64,000 bases of DNA from assembly GCA_020466095.1 (NCBI GenBank), contig CM035807.1:57360605-57424604 (forward strand), read 5' to 3'. The stretch is from Chlorops oryzae (Eukaryota; Arthropoda; Insecta; Diptera; Chloropidae). Below, one piece after another: positions 1 through 10,435 of the stretch (the stretch's first letter is position 1; each line of letters starts with the position of its first letter). The notes beneath the pieces are model-generated. The model was given only the letters and a program-made list of their open reading frames with translations. It did not search any database and had not been told where the DNA came from. The translations under genes were made by a program, and so were the position numbers.

Positions 1-821
1 TATGAAAATCGCATCTAAGAGTGTTTAAAATTTTTGCGATTTGTTTGTCCCAATTGAGGTATTGTGGTTCATTTTTCAGGTAAGGTCTTAATTTCGAAAT
101 TATTTCTCTGTTCACTCTTTCGGATGCATTGGCTTGCGGAGAATATAGTGCTGTTTGGATGTGCGTTATTCCATATTGTTCGAAGAAGTTTTTCATTTCC
201 GCTGAGACAAATTGCTTCCCATTTTTGCTATGTATAAACTGCGGGACTCCAAAAGTGATGAACAGCTCATTTTGGAAGAAATCAATGACATTGCTCGAAG
301 TTTATGACCTAAATGCGCGTAGAAACACAAATTTTGTGAAGTGGTCCAATACAATGAATAGGATGGTATTTTTAGCCTTTGAACCCGGGTTAGGGCCAAG
401 AAAGTCACAATACAGTCTTTGCATTGATCGAGAAGTGTTGAATGCGTTTCCCATGGGTGGTTTAGAAAGCTGATTTGTGACCTTGATGATTTTGCAATCT
501 TCGCAGTTACGTACATGCGACTTAACGTCTTTAACCATAGCGGGCCAGAAATATTTTTCGCTAATTCTAGCATATCCTCCATGGCCACCCGAATCGTGAG
601 CTTTTAATATGGCGGTTTCGATGAGGGTTTTTGGGGGCCATAACCTCCACAGACTGTCTTCTTCGTTTTCCGCACCTTGTCTAAATTTAACAAGTTTGTA
701 TACGAATTTATCGACTACTTGCAGATCAGGTAGCTGATCAGTGTTGGTTTGTATATAGGTTCGTAGCCCAGCATATTCATCACTATCAAAATCTGGTGCA
801 GTAAGATCAATATCTGACATG
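1..821 (-). pseudogene. Ty3/Gypsy pol fragment, zinc-binding and integrase region
   Basis: Minus-strand translation from about 820 shows an integrase H2C2 zinc-binding region (HDSGGHGGYARISEKYFW, then CEDC) followed by the integrase core start (LYCDFLGPN, FIVLDHFTKFVF). At about 302 the frame breaks. The core resumes in another frame with FITFGVPQF and the motif YSPQANASERVNRE near 110-150. Reverse transcriptase and LTRs are absent, and the left part runs off the window. The H2C2-to-DDE order and spacing are those of Ty3/Gypsy pol. It is a dead fragment (frameshift and truncation). The exact family was not assigned, although the text resembles the mdg1/412-type group. Confidence 0.75.
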
Positions 822-930
822 GTATAATTCAACGTAAAAGAAAGAAGGAAGGAAGAACTAATTTTTATTAATATATATATCATATTTTACATTTCAATTA
901 ATTTTTAACAAAATATGTAAAAAAAAAATT

Positions 931-993
931 TTATTTCAAAATATTTTGCTCATTCCTTATAATTTCAGGTAATGAATTAAATATCATAAGACC
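931..993 (-). pseudogene. LINE-A ORF2 C-terminus, distal half
   Basis: The minus strand from 993 reads GLMIFNSLPEIIRNEQ and stops at 931-933. This continues the reading frame that ends at 5624 on the other side of the LTR element (MYKGL). The two halves share the 4-bp duplication gacc, so this is the end of one non-LTR reverse transcriptase ORF split by the insertion at 994-5623. Confidence 0.7.
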
Positions 994-1233
994 TGTGGCG
1001 TAGATGCTACCTGTAGAAGAGTTATCTAAATGATTTCTACGCCGTTAAATGAATTATATTTCAACAATTTATTAATTATTTCATTCTTAAAATTACTCAA
1101 CAAAAATATTCAAACGTGTTGTTGATCAGCTTGACGGAAGAAGAGAGCGATAGAGCTGTCCAAATTTATTCGATAAAAAATCGGAGATTATCGGAGAAAA
1201 GAAAAGGAATGTCAATACGACAGTGTTGCCACA
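994..1233 (-). repeat. 3' LTR of the CsRn1-type element
   Basis: This 240-bp direct repeat of 5384-5623 differs at about position 1037 (c here, g in the other LTR). It starts and ends with the short inverted repeat TGTGGC/GCCACA. Confidence 0.92.
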
Positions 1234-1253
1234 TCACTCCCCCTCCAAGACTG

Positions 1254-4200
1254 TTAGGTCTGAAAACGAATTGGTTGTCGAACTGTTCTGCCGTAGCGAG
1301 TTTTTGACGAATCTGTTGTATCCTGGTTTGAATTTGTTATTGGCGGCAGATCGGCTTCCGAATGTGTTGATGGTTGTATGTTTTCAGAGATTATGTAAGC
1401 CGGTTTAAGGCGGTCGATGGAAATATTTACCTTTTTGTTTTTTATTAAGAGTGTAAAAACTTTGTCTGTCCTGTTGTGTACAGCATAAGGGCCTTCGTAG
1501 GGCGGTGTTAATGCTGGTTTAATCTTATCCACGCGCACGAAGACATGTGAACACTTGGAAAGCTGTGGGTGCACAAAAACAGTATGTTTGTTTTGATGCG
1601 AAGTGTCCGGTGCTTTTAAATTCTGCATGGTAGATTTTAGGTTTTGTACGAAGTCGGATTGCGCGGTATATTTTGCGTTTTCGAAAAACTCCCCTGGTAG
1701 TTTCAAGGTACAACCAAAAACCATTTCCGCTGGTGATGCTTTGATGTGTTCTTTAAAAGAACATCGAAGTCCTAAAAGAACTATCGGAAGGTCTCGTGTC
1801 CATTCGGTTGATTTTTTGCATAATAGGGCGGTTTTGAGCGTGCGGTGAAATCGTTCGATGGCGCCGTTGGCTTGGGGATGGTATGGACTTGTTCTCAGAT
1901 GGTTGATTCCCAAGAGCTGGGAGAGCTCTCTAAACAGATTACTTTCAAATTGTCGCCCTTGATCCGTCGTGATGCGTAATGGCACACCGAAATTTTTAAT
2001 CCAACCTTCTATAAGTGCTGTGGCCACTGTATCGGCGTTTATGTCTGTGAGTGGGATCGCTTCGGGCCATCTTGTGAAACGGTCTACGATGGTCAAACAA
2101 TATCAGTACCCGTTTGATGGCGGCATGGGGCCAATGATATCGACGTTCAGGTGTTCGAACCTTTGGGACGGCAAGGAAAATCTGGTTAAAGGAGATTTAG
2201 TGTGTCTGTTTACCTTCGATAGTTGACATTGTTTGCAATATTGAACTACTTTCCGGATTTGTTGATCCATGTTCGGCCATACAAAACGTTGTTTGATTAG
2301 GTGAGCGGTAGCTTGTTTGCCGCCGTGCGAGATGTTGTGCATTTTAGCGATGACTGTGTCGCGGCAGGGTTTGGGTATAAATGGTCTTACGTTCTGGGTT
2401 GATGTGTCGCAAATTAACTCGGTTTGTGTATCCGGCAGCTTGATGCATTTAAAATGTAGCGTTGATTTTCCTGGTACTTGTAAGGATTTGAGTTCGCTGC
2501 AGTTTTGCTGGTGTTCCGCTATCCATTCGTAGTCTAGCGGTGTTTCCGAATTTTCGTTTAATGCGTTTATTCGCGACAGAGTGTCTGCAGTGATGTTGTC
2601 TTTTCCGGGAAGATGGATGATAGTGGTCGTGAATTGGCTGATGAAATCCAGATTTCTTATCTGTCTTGGCGAAGCTCTTTCACTTTTTTGTGTGAAGGCG
2701 TATATTAAGGGCTAGTGGTCCGTTGCTATTTTGAAATCCCTTCCTTCTAACCAATGACGGAAATGTTTAACATATAGATAAATAGCTAACAGTTCCCGGT
2801 CGTATGTGCTATATTTGCGTTGGCAGTCGCTTAGGCGTTTTGAAAAAAATGCGAGTGGCTGTGTTTTTCCGTCCACAATTTGATGCACAACACTTCCTAT
2901 TGCTGAGTCGCTCGCGTCCGTTTGTAATATTAGCTCGGAGTTTTGAACTTGGTACGCTAGTGTTGTTACATTAGCCAATTCCTTCTTGCATGCTTCAAAG
3001 TGTGCTTTGGTGTCGTTATTCCACTCTATAGGTGTTTGATCCTGCTTTTTGTTGCCTTTAATCAAATCCAAAAGTGGCTGCTGGTGTGTGAGTGCTTTAG
3101 GAATGAATCTGCGATAGAAATTGATCATGGCGAGGAATCTCTTTAGTTCACAGACTCGTTTTGGTTGCGGGAAATTGACGATCGTTTCTATTTTTGTTGG
3201 AAGTGGTTGAATGCCTTCTGCGGTTACGCGATGTCCGAGGAAGGAGATTTCAGGCTGAGCAAAAATACATTTGGAAACGTTTATGGTAAGGTTGTGGTCT
3301 CTTAAGCGCTGGAAAACTTGTTCCACATGCTGTTTGTGCTCTTTTAGATCGTCGGAAGCAATACAAATATCGTCTAAATAACAAAATGCGAAGTCTAAAC
3401 CGCGTAACGCTTCGTGCATCGTTCGTTGAAATGTCTGTGCTGCATTTCGCAACCCGAATGGCATCCGTAGATATTCGAAAAGCCCGAACGGCGTCGTAAC
3501 TGCTGTCTTTGGGACGTCTTTTTCTTCCATTGTTATCTAATGGTATCCTCTGATGAGATCAATTTTGGAGAAAAATTTTTTATTATAAAAATTAGAAGAA
3601 AAGTCTTGTATGTGTGGGAGTGGATACCTATCTGGAAGCGTTTGTGCATTGAGGGCCCGATAATCCCCGCAGATTCTCCACGAACCATTTGTTTTCCGTA
3701 CTACGTGAATGGGTGAGGCGTATGGACTTTTCGACGGTCTGCATATGCCAGATTTTAGCAAGAACTCGAATTCGTCTTTTGCAGCCTTCAGTTTCTCCGC
3801 TGAGAGTCTGCGCGGCTTCGAGAACACTGGTGGTCCTCGCGTTTCGATGCAATGCGTCACCGAAGTCTTGGTTGTGCAGGACTTGTCGGTAAAAAGTGTT
3901 ATGGACTTGTATTTCTGCAACATCTTGCCGAAGGTGTCGTCGACGTTGAATAATCGTGGTGCGATGAACTGTGTAGCTGTCGATGAGCTTGCTTTTGTCT
4001 TTATCTTAGTTAGGTTGTCTATGATTGTACCCTCCTTTACGTGCACCAGAATATCATAATGTGACAGGAAATCGGCACCCAATATGTTGTATGTTGAATT
4101 AGCGACAACGAAGTTCCAGGCAAATTCACGACGAAGAGCGAGATCTAGTTTAAGGCGGATACAGCCAAAGGTATCAATTGGAGTGTTGTTCGCGGCGAAT

Positions 4201-4444
4201 AGTTTGGGAGAATTTTTGTTCAAGTTGTATGTGCTGGTACTGTTGTTGCGGTTCGTGTTTAAAATTGAAATTTCTGCCCCCGTGTCGATGAGGAATTGGC
4301 GTTTAGAATTTCGATCATAGACGAATAGTCGAGATCGGTTGGGCCTTGAATTACTTAGAACGTATTTACCTTGGGTGTTGACAGTCTTTTGATTTTGCTG
4401 AAAGGCGGCGACTGCTGCTGGGGTCGCCTTGCGATTTAGTTTTT
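1254..4444 (-). pseudogene. pol: Pol (PR-RT-RNase H-integrase) of the CsRn1-type element, three nonsense codons
   Basis: One continuous frame runs from the frameshift site to a stop at 1254. The protease motif IDTGAE lies near 4280. RT follows (SPYASPIHVVRKTNGSWRIC, ALNAQTLPDRYPLP, catalytic YLDD near 3385, FLGHRVTAEGI). RNase H has QTDASDSAIGSV near 2925. Integrase has an H2C2 finger (HNISHGGKQATAHLI, CKQC) and DDE context ([26 protein letters not shown]). The frame is broken only by three in-frame stops: one after LIRGYH at 3537-3539, one after KIATDH at about 2709-2714, and one after PPSNGY at 2103-2105. There are no frameshifts. The copy is therefore probably dead despite its youth. The stops could also be inherited from a trans-complemented source copy or be consensus errors. 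Confidence 0.88.
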
Positions 4445-5362
4445 TGTCTTAAATCCACATGGAGTGTTGCATTTAGTGGCTTCTTCTCCGAAGCGTTTGT
4501 GATACCAGCACATATTCGTTTCTGCCGCATTCGGTTTAGCCGTTGGGGTTTTCGATCGCGAGCGACGTCGGCCTCGTTGACCTAACTTCGATTCGATCCT
4601 TTTTAGAGTGCGTTCTAAGTTTTCAACTCTACCTATTAGAGAAGGGGTTTTCGTGTTTGGAACTGCTTGTACCTGGTTGACATTTTGTTGATCGGAGGTA
4701 CCTGCTTTGGAGTTAACTGAGCATTCGATGGCGTTAATACGTGTCACATCCATCACTTCGTCTGCGATGGCGGCTAGTGCTTCGGTTGTTGTGTCCGGAT
4801 TGCTTTTTGCGAAGACTGCGAGGATAGCGCGAGTATCAACTGGGAGACGCTGTAACCAAAAATTTTTTATGAGTTTTTGGTCGGTTGTAACGCCCGTTCG
4901 CTGCAGTTGAGAGAGCATGTGACTCGGCTTACTATCTCCGAGCTGAATGCCAGATATAAGTTGTTCTAGCCTTGCCATCGACGACGTAGAGAATTTTGAA
5001 ATGACTGTTTTACGTAGCGTTTCGTATTTGCCTTCCTCCGGAGGATTTCTTATTACTTCATAGGCTTGCTCGTAAAGGCGTTCGTCTAGATGCATAACGG
5101 CTATATTGAATTTTGTCGCATCGCGTTGTGAGGCGTTTAGTTTGCCCATGCCTTGTAGACGGAAATAAGCGTCCATGCGAGTGAACCATGATTCAATATT
5201 GCTAGTTGTATAGCCATGTAATTGCGGAGCTTGAATACGCGCGGCGAACGCGTTTACTTCGCTGGCCTGTTCCTTTTCTTGAAAGTTGTAGCTACTTCCG
5301 GCGAGATTTTCGTAAATCGTGTTTTTTGAAGCTGTGTCATCGGTTTCTTCATCCGTGTCCAT
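4436..5362 (-). CDS. gag: Gag polyprotein of the CsRn1-type element
   Basis: This is an intact 308-residue ORF starting MDTDEETDDTASKN, 22 bp downstream of the 5' LTR. Residues about 50-180 match the capsid-like retrotransposon Gag fold (IESWFTRMDAYFRLQGM, then FNIAVMHLDERLYEQAYEVI). The basic stretch RGRRRSRSKTPTAKP precedes a C-terminal knuckle of the form C-x2-H-x9-C-x3-C (CWYHKRFGEEATKCNTPC). That CHCC arrangement, instead of the retroviral CCHC, is a known mark of the CsRn1 clade. Gag would assemble particles and bind the RNA. The stop codon directly follows a slippery heptamer, so Gag should be the major product and Gag-Pol a frameshift product. The gag frame shows no lesions. Confidence 0.85.
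   Translation of the reverse strand: MDTDEETDDTASKNTIYENLAGSSYNFQEKEQASEVNAFAARIQAPQLHGYTTSNIESWFTRMDAYFRLQGMGKLNASQRDATKFNIAVMHLDERLYEQAYEVIRNPPEEGKYETLRKTVISKFSTSSMARLEQLISGIQLGDSKPSHMLSQLQRTGVTTDQKLIKNFWLQRLPVDTRAILAVFAKSNPDTTTEALAAIADEVMDVTRINAIECSVNSKAGTSDQQNVNQVQAVPNTKTPSLIGRVENLERTLKRIESKLGQRGRRRSRSKTPTAKPNAAETNMCWYHKRFGEEATKCNTPCGFKTKN
4439..4445 (-). promoter_or_regulatory. Predicted -1 ribosomal frameshift site A AAA AAC
   Basis: The minus strand reads AC A AAA AAC TAA. The heptamer is in the gag zero frame exactly as required (last base of ACA, then AAA, AAC), and the gag stop TAA follows at once. After a -1 slip the frame is open through the protease motif IDTGAEISIL and on into pol. 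X XXY YYZ heptamers are established -1 frameshift sites; use of this one is inferred. Confidence 0.75.
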
Positions 5363-5383
5363 CTTTATGCGGGGTCACCAATT

Positions 5384-5623
5384 TGTGGCGTAGATGCTAC
5401 CTGTAGAAGAGTTATCTAAATGATTTGTACGCCGTTAAATGAATTATATTTCAACAATTTATTAATTATTTCATTCTTAAAATTACTCAACAAAAATATT
5501 CAAACGTGTTGTTGATCAGCTTGACGGAAGAAGAGAGCGATAGAGCTGTCCAAATTTATTCGATAAAAAATCGGAGATTATCGGAGAAAAGAAAAGGAAT
5601 GTCAATACGACAGTGTTGCCACA
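5384..5623 (-). repeat. 5' LTR of the CsRn1-type element
   Basis: This 240-bp LTR is adjacent to the PBS-like sequence at 5371-5380 and upstream of gag on the minus strand. It is almost identical to 994-1233. Confidence 0.92.
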
Positions 5624-6575
5624 GACCTTTATACATTAATGAATTTTGCGCTCTTGTTGTTCTATGAAATCCAATTCTGAAATCATTTGCATTTCTCACG
5701 TTGTATTGATGTGTTTTCCTGACGTACTGGATATTATTTCTAAAATATCTTGGGACCATATTATGTCTGATTTTAAAGAACATAACTAACGAGTTTAATT
5801 TAAGCTTTTGTTCAATGCTGAGTCATTTCAATATTTCAAACATTAATGTAACAGGGGTATAGATATTGCACTTTATTATGCACCTCATGCACTTATTTTG
5901 TAGTTTCTGGATTCTGGAGATTTGTGTTTGGTTACAGCAAGTATATATCACAATGGAAGCAGTACTCAAAGTGCGGTTTAATTATGGTATTATATACTCT
6001 TATCGCCGTTATCGTATCAAGTCTTTTTCGTATCCTACGAATCACACATAATCTAAGTGATCGTTCATTTTTAGTTGACTATCCATTATTACTCCCAAGT
6101 ATTTAATGCATTTTACTTGTTCTATTTGTTTTCCATTTATTAAAAGATTTATGTTGCAATTCGAGTTTATTACCATTAATTTGGTTATTTGTTCATTTAG
6201 CTTTAACCGATTCATTTTTAACCACAGATTTATTTGTCCGACATCATGTTCGAGCTTCTGTATATATCAAAGTATCATCTGCATACATTATTATTTTTGA
6301 ATTGGTTACCACTTTTTCTAAATCGTTTATATACAGGATAAAAAGAAGTGGTCCTAGAAGTGATCCTTGCGGGACACCGGTTCTTACATATTCATAATTT
6401 GATTTCAAATCACCAATTTTTGTTCTTTGCCTACGATTAGTTAGATATGATTTAAAAAACTGCAATTCTTTATGTCTTATCCCATACATATATAGTTTTT
6501 GAATTAGTTATTCAACATCCACTGTTTCAAAAGCTCTTTTAAAATCAATAAAAAAAACTACATTAAAACGGGATA
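5624..6575 (-). pseudogene. LINE-A reverse transcriptase fragment (5'-truncated)
   Basis: Minus-strand non-LTR reverse transcriptase. The order is DFKRAFETVD (interrupted soon after by a stop), YGIRHKELQFFKSYLTNRRQ, TGVPQGSLLGPLLFILYIND and the catalytic YADDTLIY (6244-6489). Downstream are KCIKYLGVIMDS near 6080-6110 and NSLMYKGL at 5624. Several frameshifts separate the blocks. Homology starts abruptly near 6570, as expected for 5' truncation. The distal end lies at 931-993, beyond the LTR element. The DFKRAF and YLGV wording is of the CR1/L2/Jockey type; the clade is not resolved. Confidence 0.75.
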
Positions 6576-6845
6576 AGGCGTCAGGACCGACGTTCAGGGT
6601 ACCTCTTCTATGCTTCATTTGAAATTCAAATCCTTGTAGCTTAATATGGTTTCCAGACTATTGCGTTAAACTGGTTTTAGTACCTTAAGTAGACTTTAGT
6701 AGTGAGTTTAAACTGAGTTTAGGGTTTTTAAACTCAGAAATAAACTCATGAGTTTAGGCATTCGTTGCTGCAACCCTTACCTTTTACTCCCTTTTTTTCA
6801 ACCTTGAACGTTGAAGTCAGCTGTTTGTATTTTGATTTGAAATTA
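6576..6845. other. No gene seen
   Basis: This is a junction between the LINE-A 5' truncation and a MITE. It contains repeated GAGTTTA/TAAACTC words around 6700-6760 that could fold. No coding signal was recognised. Confidence 0.4.
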
Positions 6846-7059
6846 CCCAGCAAGCAAATTTCGGAGCGCTCCGAATCACACGTCTGAAAAGAGCCTAATG
6901 TAAGACCGTTTTATGAGTAAACACATAAAATGGAGCGTTTTCGGATCATCCGGAAATCCTCTTTAAGCACGGGCTCAGAAAAATCTTCATTAGGAGGGTA
7001 AAAGCAATTTTATCTCTGTCCGAAAAGAGTATCCGAAAGCGCTCATATTGCTTGCTGGG
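6846..7059. mobile_element. MITE with TIR CCCAGCAAGCAA, TA-flanked
   Basis: The terminal inverted repeat CCCAGCAAGCAA (6846-6857) is matched by TTGCTTGCTGGG (7048-7059), and both ends are bordered by TA. The interior (about 190 bp) has no ORF and carries GGAGCGCTCC-like words near each end. Size, TIRs and the TA border fit a non-autonomous Tc1/mariner-type or related element; the superfamily is not proven. Confidence 0.65.
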
Positions 7060-7466
7060 TAATATTCAAAAGCGTGTTTTGACTGCTGGATAGAATTGCA
7101 GCATGTTGAATGTTGTTCAAAATTGATGTTAGCAAGCTAATTATTAACACCATTCCGGTTGCTTTCATTTTTTGCAATTTGTGACGTCTCAACAATAACA
7201 TGCTTAATATTTTTTTCTGCTCATTTTCCATTTTACAGCTTTTGAATAAAACAAATGCTCCAGACTGGGAAAGGTTGTTAGAAAATCAATCCAAAACAAA
7301 AAACAGCTGTTTGAAGTCGTAAATTCAGAAACGGACAGTCTGAAAGGGTTTTTGATAAATTCAACTTAAGGAGCTAAATTCAGATTTTAAATTCATGGTC
7401 TGAAAAGCCTATAAGGCTCCATCTTGTTAAGCGGCGGCTTAAGTCCTTTTAGTCACAGTTTCATGC

Positions 7467-7684
7467 AAATGCAAAATAAAATTTTCAAATGCACATGCAC
7501 ATGCACTGGATAGTGAATAGCGCTATTGTTCTAAAATTTATCTGGGAATATCTGCCTATACCGACGACAAACATCATACAAGGATGTCCCAGTTACATCT
7601 GTATGTATTTCGTATCTTGAAGATATTACATTAGCGGTATTCACTATCTAGTGCATGTGCATTTTCAAAATTTATTTTGCATTT
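7467..7684. mobile_element. MITE with about 54-bp terminal inverted repeats
   Basis: The left end (AAATGCAAAATAAA, then GCACATGCACTGGATAGTGAAT) is the near-perfect reverse complement of the right end (ATTCACTATCTAGTGCATGTGC, then TTTATTTTGCATTT). A single related arm (CACTGGATAGTCGATACCGCTAT) recurs near 8780-8805, so the family has other copies. There is no coding content. Confidence 0.65.
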
Positions 7685-8235
7685 CCAAGAATCTGGGAGT
7701 GTAGTTTCGAATTACACGGTGCATATTTTATCAAGCAGGATTAGGGATGTTCGTTGTTTTATAATTATCGATGTTGCAAGAATTCAGAACCTTAAGACGA
7801 TGGCCAGTTTTAATCGGAGTTAATAGGTAGATGGTGCCAAAAGCTGATTTTATGGTTCATTTACTCCGAAAATGTAATAACTCTCAACATTATCATACAA
7901 ACACTATGTTTAAACTTTGAACAACGGTAAGCGTCACAGATCGATATTCATCCAGCATCCCTAAGATAGCTGGAAAGTTGATTTTTTCAAAAGAACATAA
8001 AATGCCAAGGAAAAGGGCAAATAAGCAAATTTTGGAAGGCTAAGTAAAAATTGATACTGAAGAGCTATTATGTACAACACCTTCTATTAAATAAATATTA
8101 ATACATATCAGCTGTTTAATTTGCAATTGCACGAAACTGGTTTTTGCACAGGTTTTGGCGAAGCATTTGTGCAAAATCGGAGCATATGCATACGTGTACA
8201 TTTTGTTAGTGTAAAAAGCAAAAATGCATAAATAA

Positions 8236-8741
8236 TAGGGGTGTCCAGAACTGAAAAAAATATCGATATTTGATATTTCGATATTTCAAAACTATATCGA
8301 ATACCGACAAAATATTATTATAAAAAATATGGATATATCGACATATCGCAGGACATACCCTGTAGGAAACGCGTGTAGTTAAACCCTAGTGTTTTATTTG
8401 TTCAAACTCTACCAGTACATAAAAAAACATACTTTTTTTTAAGAAGGGACGCATGGGGATGTGATATGGAAGTATTTTTATTTCTTCCCCGTGCGTCTCT
8501 TGACAACAAAAAATGTTTTTCTATCCGAAAGTCTTACTGTGTAAATCTCGCCTTATTGATAATAAGCATTGATTGGGCAACATTGGTTTTCTTATTGACA
8601 AAAAAATATCTTCTTTCGATACTGCCAAATCAGTATCGATACATCGAAATATCAAAAAATTAAATATCGAGTACCAATATCGTCGCGATATTTCGATATT
8701 TTCGATATTTCGATATTTTCAATATTTTTTGGCCAAGCCTA
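8236..8741. mobile_element. hAT-type non-autonomous element with ATCGATATTTCGATA end arrays
   Basis: The ends are TAGGGGTGTCC and CAAGCCTA, with an exact 8-bp target duplication ATAAATAA at 8228-8235 and 8742-8749. The 8-bp duplication is diagnostic of hAT transposition. Both subterminal regions (8258-8350 and 8630-8730) are arrays of TATCGATATTTCGATA-type palindromic words, probably transposase binding sites (inference). No transposase sequence is seen inside. Confidence 0.75.
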
Positions 8742-9478
8742 ATAAATAATTTGCTCATGCTGATATGCACGGCCAAATTCACTGGATAGTCGATACCGCT
8801 ATGTGTACAATGTGTACAAAATTTCAATTAAAAGCAATTTGTTGTTGGCATAAATCTAAAATCAGAATACATCCCGCGCCATAAAATAGTAGGGTGACAA
8901 TCCTTTAAGAAAACAAGGATTTGAATGCGTTATCCTCCCTATTTGCTTACATGGTTGAAGCTCCTTTAAAAGATTGAAGAATATTCTCTTAATTATGCAA
9001 CAAATTTGAATAAATATATCTTTTGGTGGGTTTTCACTACCTCGCAAGGATAGTCTAGGACTTACAAATTTTAATATAAAAACCAACCATCAGCTGAACG
9101 AACAAAACCATTTTTATGTTGTTCTTCAAATAGATCACTAAGATCATTTTCCTCCAAAATATACAAAAATGAAGTATTTGCCATTAGAAGAACAAATTGG
9201 GTTATATGTTATTATATTATTTTCACCAAACTCACTGAGCGAAAATTCACCTACTACTCGTTGTTATTTTCACAGCGAATAAAACTGTCGACGGGAATCG
9301 CTTCTTAGCGATAAATGAAGTGAAAAAATTAAAAACAGCTGATTTTCTCACTGTGATATAAAGCTCGCCAATTCATATTTTTCCCATTTTGCGAATCGCA
9401 CCCCTGGTTGGAACTCGTGAGCTAGTGAAACGCCTGAATTTAATTACTTGAATTTCCTCCGGGGAATGCTTCTAAAAA
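8742..9478. other. Intergenic, upstream of RnrL
   Basis: A lone MITE arm lies near 8780-8805. No other gene or repeat was recognised. Distal RnrL regulatory DNA may lie here. Confidence 0.35.
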
Positions 9479-9510
9479 ATCGATATTTTTATTTGTTCGA
9501 ACCATCGATA
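9479..9510. promoter_or_regulatory. Two DRE-like motifs upstream of RnrL
   Basis: ATCGATAT (9479-9486) and CATCGATA (9503-9510) each match the ATCGATA part of the Drosophila DREF site TATCGATA. DREF sites are established in promoters of DNA-replication genes. Neither is a full 8/8 match, and binding is inferred. Confidence 0.4.
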
Positions 9511-9571
9511 GCGAAATTATAAACTTCCGGCTGTAATATTAACGCAAGTCAAAAATATGTGTCTGCTCTAG

Positions 9572-9581
9572 TTTTGGCGCG
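9572..9581 (+). promoter_or_regulatory. E2F-like site upstream of RnrL
   Basis: TTTTGGCGCG fits the E2F consensus TTTSSCGC and lies 106 bp upstream of the RnrL start codon. RNR genes are established G1/S E2F targets in animals, so the placement is biologically coherent. Function here is inferred. Confidence 0.55.
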
Positions 9582-9686
9582 TTAGGTGCTTTGGGTATAC
9601 ATTGATTTAACTACTATAATTGCTGAAACTGAGTGTTTGCAAAGCTCAAGGAACTAGAAATATTTTCATAGTCACAAGTTTATGCC

Positions 9687-9741
9687 ATGGAAGTAAAGTC
9701 ACCGAAGCGAAAAACAACCAAGATGTTCGTGATAAAGAGAG
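9687..9741 (+). CDS. RnrL: RnrL exon 1: start of ribonucleotide reductase large subunit
   Basis: The exon encodes MEVKSPKRKTTKMFVIKR and ends in phase 1 (AAG AGA G) before the donor gtagga. MFVIKR is the start of the ATP-cone that senses ATP/dATP in class I RNR large subunits. The ATG at 9687 is chosen because it is in frame; the ATG at 9682 reaches a stop after four codons. The 12-residue basic leader before MFVIKR is longer than in the human protein. A 53-bp intron (9742-9794) follows. Confidence 0.85.
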
Positions 9742-9794
9742 GTAGGACTATAAATTTTAATGTTTCAATTTAAAGTTTCCAATATATGTTTTAG

Positions 9795-9883
9795 ATGGAA
9801 GAAACGAGGAAGTCCATATAGACAAAATAACTTCACGAATTCATAAATTGTGCTATGGCTTGAATATGGACTATGTTGATCCA
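9795..9883 (+). CDS. RnrL: RnrL exon 2: ATP-cone
   Basis: The acceptor is ttttag. The exon reads (D)[20 protein letters not shown] then GLNMDYVDP, the rest of the ATP-cone regulatory domain. It ends in phase 0 at CCA before the donor gtgagt. The next 7.6 kb to exon 3 is a TE-filled intron. Confidence 0.88.
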
Positions 9884-10435
9884 GTGAGTGTATACATATA
9901 ACTTAATATTTGCTTTTAATTGAATTAGTTGGTTTAAAAATTATAAAAGGAAGTTTTCTTATTGAAATGGTAATTTGCTTAGAATTTTTGGCATATGGGC
10001 ATTTCCATAGGTGCGTTCATGACGATTGCACGCCTTCTACGTAAAGAAAAGCAAAGAAAAACAAGGAAAAATACAAAAGATTTTTTTTCTGTTACAATAT
10101 CTGAAAAGCATTTCAGTGGAGCTTCATTAATTGAAAAGGGAGAAGCTGTCGAAAGCTTATTTGAATTACATTGGCCTACAAAGGGGTACGCGTAACGTGA
10201 CATGAAATGGATGTCGGTTTTCGCTACATATATGAAAACACAAAACTCTGCGAAACGCAATCGAATTTTCGAATGCCACTCGCATTGGTAAAATTTGGAA
10301 TTATGAAGCCTCATGATCATATTTGTCTTTTCGAAAATACTATTGAAGTTTTTTTTTACAAGGTATTTTATAAAACGTAACGTGACATTTTTTTTGCCTC
10401 CGTAGTGAATGCATAAAAACACTTTAATTTTTTTA

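Larger units (their letters stand above)
994..5623 (-). mobile_element. CsRn1-type Ty3/Gypsy LTR retrotransposon, near complete
   Basis: This is a 4630-bp element with two 240-bp LTRs (994-1233 and 5384-5623) that differ at one position by eye. It is flanked by a 4-bp target duplication gacc (990-993 and 5624-5627). On the minus strand the LTR begins TGTGGCAACACTG and ends GCCACA. A primer-binding site (TGGTGACCCC, complement of 5371-5380) lies three bases from the 5' LTR. A purine tract (GGAGGGGGAGTGA) abuts the 3' LTR at 1234-1246. Gag then Pol follow in order, with no env. The Gag CHCC knuckle and the PBS resemble the CsRn1 clade, whose members are reported to use tRNA-Trp as primer; the clade call is an inference. 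The near-identical LTRs imply a recent insertion. It interrupts a LINE ORF. Confidence 0.9.
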
